Shown: in pieces, positions 20,115 to 27,500 of the stretch
Layout of the letters: every line of letters begins with the position of its first letter
Position numbering within the stretch: the stretch's first letter is position 1
NCBI GenBank assembly: GCA_001586965.3
Contig: LUCW03000190.1
Coordinates: 52,501 to 80,000 of the forward strand
Length of the DNA stretch: 27,500 nucleotides
Direction of reading: 5' to 3'
DNA from: Sphaeroforma sirkka
Lineage: Eukaryota; Opisthokonta; Ichthyosporea; Ichthyophonida
Program-made: the position numbers and the translations under genes
Notes under the pieces: model-generated
Told to the model about the DNA's origin: nothing
The model's input: the letters and a program-made list of their open reading frames with translations, nothing else
Database searches by the model: none

Positions 20115-22489
20115 TCACGTATAGTTCACCCGCATTCTTGTCAATCTCTTTCTGATACCAAGTATGTCACACACGGCGCTGCATGTATGGTTCAGGATTT
20201 TTTTTTTGTCTTACTGCCAGTATGTGTCTGGTTTGATTTAGTGGTGCGATGGTGAATGCACGGGTCGGTGAACTCAAACACGACTGGTGTTCTCGTATGA
20301 TCCAACACACCCTGTAGATCACACACCATCGGCGTACGTCTGCTCCGTGCGTAGGTATAGTGTATAAAGGCCTGGGGTATATCATCGTCTAAAGCTCTCT
20401 TTTGCGCTTCCAATATTGCTGGGCTTGCATCGACAAGCATGGCAGATGGGTCCAAACACTCGTAGGATGACTCAGAATCGTTCCAGGTGTCGCACGGTGC
20501 TAGAGGTAGCACCTTCGACAATATACACTGGTCGATTTGGGGGCTCAAGGTAAATCTCTCATCATTGAAGCTTCTAAGAGTTTTTCTCCGTTTATATTGG
20601 GCTCGATATCTGTTCCGAAGCTCCTCTGCGTCAGCTTCGTCATTTATAGTGTCACTTACATCTTCGTCAGGATTTATATCAAACTCTACGCAAGAATGGG
20701 ACTGTACAGATCTACCAACTCTCGGCGGTCTTTGATCAGCCGGTTCTGATTCAGCAGCGACCTTTTTCTTTGGGTTTGCCGATGTCCCCAGTGGTTCAGC
20801 GAAGCCCCTCACGTACCCACAGTTGTCGTTCCACTTGCGATACTTCGGTCGATCTAAACGTTTCTCGCAAAGAACCCACTGGTACTCGTCTGCATCAGAA
20901 TTAAAGTACTCATACAGGAAAAGGGCTTTGTTAAATTGAGTGGCATACTCTTGGGCGGTGAACTGTGTCATAAAAAACGGGATGTGAAATGTTCGCCCCT
21001 GCTTGTGCCCCGACTCCTTTTTGGCCGCCTTAGCTACTAACGGGGTGGCAACGACATTCCCCGCGGCATCCACGACGTCCATGAACTTCACAATACAACT
21101 ACGTCCATGAACTAATCGGTCCATGAACTTATATTCACACTTTGGGTCATCCGCGCTCGTAGCCTTTGCGAAATTCGATCCAACCTGCTGATATCGGAGT
21201 TCAGCTCTGTATCACCCCAGTCCTGTAAATGAGTTTTGGTTGCTGTCATTGAAGTGACCATAGAAGAAAATGAGTAGTGCAGGGCTTCACTTGGTCCGCA
21301 ATTAAAGACTCCTTGAGCTCCATGTTGCTTGTGCCCCGACTCCTTTTTGGCCGCCTTAGCTACTAACGGGGTGGCAACGACATTCCCCGCGGCATCCACG
21401 ACGTCCATGAACTTCACAATACAACTACGTCCATGAACTAATCGGTCCATGAACTTATATTCACACTTTGGGTCATCCGCGCTCGTAGCCTTTGCGAAAT
21501 TCGATCCAACCTGCTGATATCGGAGTTCAGCTCTGTATCACCCCAGTCCTGTAAATGAGTTTTGGTTGCTGTCATTGAAGTGACCATAGAAGAAAATGAG
21601 TAGTGCAGGGCTTCACTTGGTCCGCAATTAAAGACTCCTTGAGCTCCATGTGAAGTTGCCGTTGTCATTACCTTGCGTAGCACCTCACCGTGATATGCGA
21701 CGTTTTTCGAATCGTTTGAGAAGAGCATAGTGTTAAACGTTAGCCGGTTCTCCAACACCAGACATAGATTAGCTATCAGGCCAAATTTAGAGGTGTCAAA
21801 GCTGTCTGGTGTGCTACCATAACTGATGTCGGAAGGCGCTCCATCCGACAGGAACATTACAGCAACAATAACATGCTTGAGATCTCAGGTGTACATCGCT
21901 AGTTTATGCACTAGATTCATAACAGGTATGTAAGTACCATGAGAGTGTGGGCTTGACTGTGATGCCAGCCTTAAGACAGTGTTGTAAAGCGACGAGTTCG
22001 TAGGCTGCCATTTCAGGGCAAACTTTGCACCGTTACCCATTGTCACCACACTAAGTACATCTGTGTATGACACCGTATCCTCGTTCAGTCGTTTCGCAAT
22101 TAATTCCATATAGTTAGGTACACAGCCTCTAATCTGGACACACCGACGTGTCCTGTTTCTTTGCGCATCGAACCGGATTGATCAACCACAACAATCATGT
22201 GGGAAGTGATCAATTGGCGATTTTCGGCGATCCGACGCTTCTATTTACAATATTTTTCTATAGTCTTGTCGTTCAATGGATTCATATGGAGGCGACAGTT
22301 CAGATACTCACCAGGCACATACTTTATCTCCTTAGCACCCGAGATATCAGTAATATACTCGGCCTGTCCGTATGCAAATTTGAAAAGTGGCAGCCCCGTG
22401 TAAGTGTCAAAACCAGCTGAGGATTCTGTACCACACCTTACCGCTGTTTTCAAGTCAGCTACTACGGTCACTGAATCGCTTTCATTCAT
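20115..22489 (-). pseudogene. von Willebrand A / alpha-kinase gene (Vwk-like), interrupted
   Basis: Resembles vWA-containing alpha-kinases such as Dictyostelium VwkA, atypical Ser/Thr kinases related to myosin heavy chain kinase and eEF2 kinase. Read from 22489, the first part ends ...NRQLITSHMIVVVDQSGSM, the metal-binding vWA motif (DxSGS at 22167-22184). It continues through DVLSVVTMGNGAKFAL and VAVMFLSDGAPSD. The kinase part (20192-21124) shows VAK (Lys for ATP), QEYATQFNKAL, KYRKWNDNCGYV, PQAFIHYTY, MVCDLQGV and FTDPCIHH. The final LNHTCSAVCDILGI follows in another frame. Interruptions: in-frame TAG (22241-22243), frame change near 22100-22115, in-frame TGA (21885-21887), a frame change inside the duplicated 326-bp unit, and one at a run of ten T (20198-20207). 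No GT-AG introns repair these neatly. Either a host pseudogene or a consensus with many errors. Family assignment is strong; functional status is not. Confidence 0.85.
21000..21651 (-). repeat. Exact 326-bp tandem duplication inside the kinase gene
   Basis: 21000-21325 and 21326-21651 appear identical base for base. On the minus strand the unit runs from HGAQGVFNCGPSEALHYSF through MDRLVHGRSC to KKESGHK, spanning the vWA end and the kinase start. The length is 2 modulo 3. No divergence means a very recent event or an assembly duplicate. Confidence 0.97.
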
Positions 22490-23599
22490 GATGGATTTGC
22501 TAGTGGGCTTGTGCTACAGAAGTGCAATGTAACGCTTTGATTGGCGATTGTATAAACCGCTGAATTAATAATTATTAGCCCTGTGATGGTGCCTCGAAAG
22601 TAAATAAGGTCTCACCAATTGTCATACATATACACATGCTCGACATGATCCGTGAGTAACGGACGAAAATGTGAGAAGAGTGATATTCTCATATCATATT
22701 GCTATCAATTTTACACTTATTGATCGACAAGACACGTTCTCAATGCTACGGTGTTAGTATGTGATCATTTCGTTGCACATATGGGGTTTCTTGCCTACCT
22801 ACCTATCAGCTTTATTTTTTACCAATTTTTAAACCGAAATTGACCTCTACAAGTGCCTATGTATGTAAAACTCGGGGTCTGGATTCAGCTTATATTCGAA
22901 TCAAGCATATTAATATGGCGATCCATTTCATTGGCATGTGTCCTTAATCCGAGCTTTGATTCATGGTGTATTATGGGCTACACTGAACATGTAAAATGCC
23001 AGATATAAAATAATTTATACTCATATGTGCGATGTGGCTCGAAAATGGTTACAAAATGGTGTCTGTACGAATGTCGGATCTGCCAACAATAGAATAACCG
23101 TTGATTAAGAATATTTCGCGTAGTACATCTTTATTTATATGTAGAGACAATTGAAACGCTGGCAAATTTTATCGCGTGACGGAAGCCGACTTCCTATATA
23201 GCATGAAAATGTGAAAAATATACAGAATGTATGACATGTTCTTACAGCTAATTTCGCAAAGGACACTGATACCACCCATCAAATACTGATAGCATCGCGC
23301 TGGTATTTCTAGTTTTCAATTGAGTCAGGTATCTGAAAATAAATTATACTGCGAGCAGACTATTGCTCTTCAGAGACACGATACATCATAATATACCCAA
23401 ATTTCCATGGTGAGTAATATTGGCATCACGATCCAATCATCCTAAATGCCGAACTGGAGAAATTCTGAAATGTCAAATGGGACACATAACAACTCCGCTG
23501 CGATGGACCGACAGTCATGCATCATGCGTGATGCTGCATGCACTGTAGCTGCGTCCTGCGTCTCTGCGACGAGCTTTCCAATTTCCGTCGAGTGTTGAG
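22490..23599. other. Upstream region of the alpha-kinase gene, nothing recognised
   Basis: AT-rich sequence with no frame over about 80 codons, no tandem array and no recognised RNA gene. The kinase promoter should lie in its left end, but I cannot point to an element. Confidence 0.4.
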
Positions 23600-23712
23600 T
23601 GTTGACTGTTGAGCGTTATCCAGTTCCGGAGATTCGGACTCCGGGAGTCCGGGACTCGAAGCTCAGAGTCGGTCTGGGAAGTGAAAGTCGGAGCCTCGGA
23701 GCCCGGAGGACT
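23600..23712. repeat. G+C-rich block of GGACTC/GAGTCC repeats
   Basis: Clustered gagtc, gactc and tcgga strings, including GGACTC-CGG-GAGTCC, a 6-bp stem with a 3-base loop, and ttgagtgttgactgttgagc at the start. It stands out in an AT-rich region. Could be a structured RNA segment or a simple-repeat relic. Confidence 0.45.
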
Positions 23713-25707
23713 ATGAATCTATGTATTATGAACGAGTCTACTTGAGGAATTTTGACCGGAAATTACGGTTTATTATTGGATTTGGAATGTTGAAAATAAT
23801 TTTTATATGTATTTTTTTTTAAAACAGTCTAACAAATATGAACATGTATATTAAATTTACAACTGCTTTTGCCCTTTTTTTTTAAATAGCCTTTTTATTA
23901 AAAAACCGTTTTTGTAAGGTCTCACAACAAAGGAATTTTTAATGTTTTTTTATTAATTGTGACTGGACACTGTGGTGACTGCACAGCCTCTAGTAACTAT
24001 GTAGTGCCTACATATGTAGGCTCACAAGAGTCACAGGAGTCACAGGACACTAGGCCGCAACACTTGACAACAACAGCCCACAGGCTCAACAAAGGTTGTC
24101 AAATTGAAACCCCCACAGGCGCACACTCTCACAGTGACGATGTTAAGCACACACGCCTCCGGCCTCATACTTCACGATATATATGCAAATCTGAACCAAA
24201 CATTAACTGACAGTAGTTGTGATAAGTCGACAACGGATATAATATCATTAGGCTATATCTATTTATGATTTTTTAAGGAGTCCGTCTGTGCAAAAAAAAA
24301 AAAGATGGCAATATTCAACAGCTGGCAGTAAGCCAGTCTGTCAGGGTTGAGGGTTCCGAGTTCTCCCTCCCTCAAAAAAAAAAGACTTCAAATAAAGTCA
24401 ACGCGTCAGCAGACTGCCCGCTAACTATGCATACCAATATGTTAGTCTGCAGTAGTCTGGTTAGAACTATACGCCACTATTACCAGTACTTCGTTGTTTT
24501 GCATTCAACAACAGCTCAGTCTGTTTCTGTATTTCTGATTTCAGTGTTTCTAATCTGGTCAATTACTCCACGATCTAAATAAATTTATTCTTATACATAC
24601 CCCCATTTCACCACTTCTGCACTTCAGTGAGTCCAACATCCACACTAAGCGCGTATATTTTAGAGGTCCCATCTTTTATATGGGGCTTGTATACACAAAA
24701 GATACAGTGTTCCAAACCTTAATACGGCTAAATAAGCATCCAATTCATTCAATTGTATAATATAGCTGTAACGGTAAACATGTAGCCTATAGCGAGAGAT
24801 GTCAACCAAAATCCATCTATTTGTGTAATACAGCTGTCCTACATACACCTCCAAGATGGTCTGAAGAAAATGTCGAATATTTAAAAACTCTGCCATCCTA
24901 CACACATATATCTGTTCATGCACATCAACGCCTGAGGTTGACAAGAACAAAAACGAATTCGTTTTTAACGAAGTATCCGATATTCCTTCGCCAACCTGTA
25001 CGCATATTTGTATGCGGAGTTTCGCTGTCGTCAGTTACTTTGTTGGTCTTCTATTTATGTATTCGTAAACAGTCTGTAAGTGGCCGGAGGTGGACTATTA
25101 CCTATACATTTTCCGCTATGTCGGTTTACCTGTTTACCTTATGGTTGTGAAACAGAATATGCCGGTATGATCATCGCCACGCCTGCTCTATCGAGTCTCG
25201 GCTTACGGCACCGGCTATTTATGAACAATGCAGGGAGCCATGACGTTGTCATACTCTACCAAGGTCTTCGGAGTCATATCCAACTTTCCCTGAACAAAGG
25301 GTAACTTAATTTGTAATCTGTGGTCTAATATGGTACTCGGCGCAATTCTTGCCCTGATCCTCGTCGTTCACCCATCCAAAATGCCGAAGCAGATGATGCC
25401 CAAATCAATCATGAGTCCTTAAAAACAAACTCATGCTTTAGATGACCCATCTGATTTTGCAATTCAAATAGGGGCTTAAGATTTCGGTATGACACCTTTT
25501 GTTTCGATACCGAGACTCGTCTCAACAGTGCAATTTTCTGCGTCCCAACAGTGCGATTTTCTGGGATATGCTGATGATATTTACGTGAGTACGTGCTGGG
25601 TTCTCTCTTCCTTGATTGATAGCACTACTATGCGCCTAAAACATCGTGCACGTATAGAACTTGTCTGTGTTGGTGATTTCAGATTTCAACCTTGCTCAGT
25701 TGGCGTT
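23713..25707. other. Non-coding stretch with homopolymer runs and one palindrome
   Basis: Poly-T and poly-A runs near 23812, 23876, 24292 and 24375. GCCTACATATGTAGGC (24006-24021) is a perfect 16-bp palindrome. A short repeat gagtcacagg follows at 24028-24046. No recognised gene. Confidence 0.45.
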
Positions 25708-25784
25708 CAAATTTACATACGAATTCAAGGAAATCCCAGCAGATTTCAATTTACATACAAATACAAGAAAATCCCAGCGGATAT
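25708..25784. repeat. Tandem duplication of about 38 bp
   Basis: caaatttacatacgaattca, aggaaatcccagcagattt (25708-25746) is followed by caatttacatacaaatacaa, gaaaatcccagcggatat (25747-25784). A 39/38 pair, so not in frame. Confidence 0.85.
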
Positions 25785-26723
25785 CCGAATACTAATCGCT
25801 TACCAGACTATTTGCAAGTATGAGTTTCGCCGATACACTTGTACACATGTACTCTTTAATACTGGATCATAGACTCTATCTCCAGTCCACCTCATGCACT
25901 TGCCCATTATTATGAGAGTGTTTAATCTCTCGGCGCTGCAATGGCAGATGGTTATGTACCTTGCCTTAGCTGTTGCAATGATGCTTTCCACATGTGCTGT
26001 TGTTTCATAGGTAGATGATTCATTTGTTGAAAAGGACGAAGCAAGTGCAATTAAATCTATCGCGAAATACAAGTACGCGCATTGTAGTGTGTTCACCATA
26101 GAAGCATCACATGCTTCATAGAATAAGAGATCGAATGTATAAGTGTAATTTATAGATGCCCCTGGTTGTCTGTCCGTGATGCTACGTTGTGAAATATCTT
26201 TTAGTAACCTCATCACACTCCCACATTTAAGCTAATTTTCCTCATCGTCGCAAGCAAGATTCGATTTAAGGGTGTGTACTAAGATTAGTGACCGAACGTA
26301 TGATTAATATGTGAATATGCTGGTATAAATCCGTCATTTATGCCACAGCCTTCTGAAAATTAAATTGCCGATTAATCTCCACAAGCGTATTCATACTTGA
26401 GACATTCCAGGAGACCACAGAAATACAATCAGCATAAATAAATTGGTAATTAGCATTGACGGGATAATCTGGATACATTTGCATGTTGTGTGTGCTTAAC
26501 CGGTACAACATAGAGACTTCTCGAGATCAACAAAATAGACTATGTAGACAATAACACTGCCGCCGTCCCTTTACCCTCACATATTATCAGGTAGAGTGTT
26601 CACAAGGGGCGAGGTAGGTGTGTTAGGAGTTTGTACGAGAACGTGTAGTGTTTTGTTGTATATAGAGTCCATAGCTGTCTGCCACTATTTCAAAGTACAT
26701 AGGATCGTGGTATGTAGCTATAA
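25785..26723. other. Non-coding stretch, one uncertain minus-strand frame
   Basis: A minus-strand frame of 138 codons (25800-26216, starting ATGATG) is the only sizeable one. It has no domain, signal or codon pattern that I can support as a gene. Confidence 0.3.
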
Positions 26724-26823
26724 AATAAGTCATGGCCTCTGGATTTGGGTCTCGAGCAGAAATCAGGTTTAGCGGAAATCGTAAATTTAGCGCAGACTCG
26801 AATCCAGAGGGCCATGAATAAGT
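26724..26823. mobile_element. Foldback / MITE-like sequence with 7-bp flanking repeats
   Basis: An 86-bp inverted repeat (26731-26816) has arms catggcctctggatttgggt and, reversed, catggccctctggattcgag. AATAAGT lies directly outside both ends (26724-26730 and 26817-26823), like a target-site duplication. No room for a transposase. A non-autonomous DNA transposon fits; a regulatory hairpin is the alternative. Confidence 0.5.
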
Positions 26824-27371
26824 ACAGCAAAGGATACTGTGCCAGTTTGCATTCCGTATGCTGAAAAGGGGTATGTACACCATACAACTTTACAATAGAT
26901 ATGTCAGAAATTGGTTAAAAAAAATATGGTGGCGCCATCATGGCGCAGCGCGACCGGCGTCGGGCAGCAGACATCTAGCCTAATCCAATATCGCTATGCG
27001 AGTGGCCAATGAAATTTGATCGCGTCATCATTTTTGACTTCATTTGCTTCACTTTGTATTTATTTATAAAAAATAAGGCTTTCTGGTCTCTACCCTCTGG
27101 GCGGAATCCTCTCATTCCTCTGGTATGCTTGATGCTTCTCAAGCAAATTTTATTTTTGCGCAATGAATAATCTATTCTTATTTGGAAGGCAGTTTGACTA
27201 GTTTTGAAAGGTAATTTGACATAAAATTAATGTTTTAATATGGGAATTCCAAGACTTTGCTATTGATTAAACATCCAGTACAGAGATAACAATAAAGCGA
27301 TCCATCTCACAACACAACATTTTCATTATCGGGGGCCAGGCTGTAGCTGGTTGCTAACATCTTTTAAGAAA
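26824..27371. promoter_or_regulatory. Upstream region of the flavoprotein gene
   Basis: Contains GCGCCAT-C-ATGGCGC (26932-26946), a 7-bp-arm inverted repeat in a G+C-rich patch (ggcgccatcatggcgcagcg) about 430 bp before the start codon. No clear TATA element at a convincing position. The call rests on location and palindromy only. Confidence 0.25.
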
Positions 27372-27500
27372 ATGACTGTTGCAGACTCACATACACCAGA
27401 TACTCAAAACTGCTTTGATGTGTGCATTGTGGGTGCAGGCCCTCACGCCCTGGCCGCTCTGTGTGCCCTGCTGACTCCTAAAGCCAAGCTTACTGATTCG
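27372..27500 (+). CDS. FAD/NAD(P)-binding oxidoreductase, N-terminus (partial)
   Basis: 43 codons, open to the window edge. After a 14-residue polar start comes CFDVCIVGAGPHALAALCAL: a beta strand followed by GxGxxxLA, the dinucleotide-binding turn of a Rossmann fold that would bind the ADP part of FAD. The VGAGPHALA form is common in flavin monooxygenase-like and pyridine nucleotide-disulfide oxidoreductase-like proteins. The substrate cannot be told from so short a piece. The ATG is the first in frame; an in-frame TAA lies just upstream (cttttaagaaa). Confidence 0.75.
   Translation, partial: MTVADSHTPDTQNCFDVCIVGAGPHALAALCALLTPKAKLTDS

Noticed and set aside
22300-22320. GTGAGTAT on the minus strand as a donor that would remove the TAG at 22241
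   Set aside because: The nearby AG acceptors give either a frame that still contains the TAG or a wrong frame into the vWA motif, and the intron would be only 54-71 bases.
20115-22489. Reassigned stop codons (UAG and UGA as sense) to explain the kinase gene
   Set aside because: EXO1 has no internal stops and ends at a sensible TGA, and the kinase gene also has frame changes that a different code cannot explain.
25800-26216. Minus-strand frame of 138 codons starting ATGATG
   Set aside because: No domain, signal peptide or neighbouring exon; could be a real small gene but I cannot support it.
26623-26883. Minus-strand frame of 86 codons
   Set aside because: It crosses the foldback element and its flanking repeats; no recognisable protein.

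Overview
This is a eukaryotic nuclear window. The evidence is a gene split by a dozen GT-AG introns, very large TA/CA microsatellites, locus-specific minisatellites in almost every intron, and no operon-like packing. The gene content (an EXO1-type nuclease, a von Willebrand A/alpha-kinase gene and a flavoprotein) fits a unicellular eukaryote. An ichthyosporean or similar protist is my best guess, but the sequence does not prove it.

Layout. 1-4273 is non-coding: an AT-rich tandem repeat (1-420), plain sequence, a large TA/CA microsatellite block (1928-3345) and a short hairpin. 4274-17771 (+) is a 13-exon gene for a compact exonuclease 1 (430 residues). It starts with a 13-nt coding exon and keeps every catalytic acidic residue. 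17772-20114 is the gap between convergent genes; its first half holds decayed copies of the last EXO1 exon. 20115-22489 (-) encodes a von Willebrand A domain plus alpha-kinase (Vwk-like). It is interrupted by two in-frame stops and by frame changes, and contains an exact 326-bp tandem duplication, so I call it a pseudogene or a badly assembled gene. 22490-27371 has no gene I can support, but holds an 86-bp foldback sequence flanked by 7-bp direct repeats (26724-26823) and several palindromes. 27372-27500 (+) is the start of a flavoprotein with a Rossmann FAD/NAD(P)-binding motif; it runs off the window.

The most unusual structure is in the EXO1 locus. Introns and 3' flank carry degenerate copies of the adjacent exon edges, splice sites included: seven copies of the start of exon 3 before it, three copies of its end after it, single copies of the edges of exons 1, 2, 6 and 11, and about seven copies of the 3' end of the last exon beyond the stop. 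The locus appears to grow by repeated tandem duplication across exon-intron borders. EXO1 would act in the nucleus in DNA end resection and mismatch repair. I see no functional link between the three genes.
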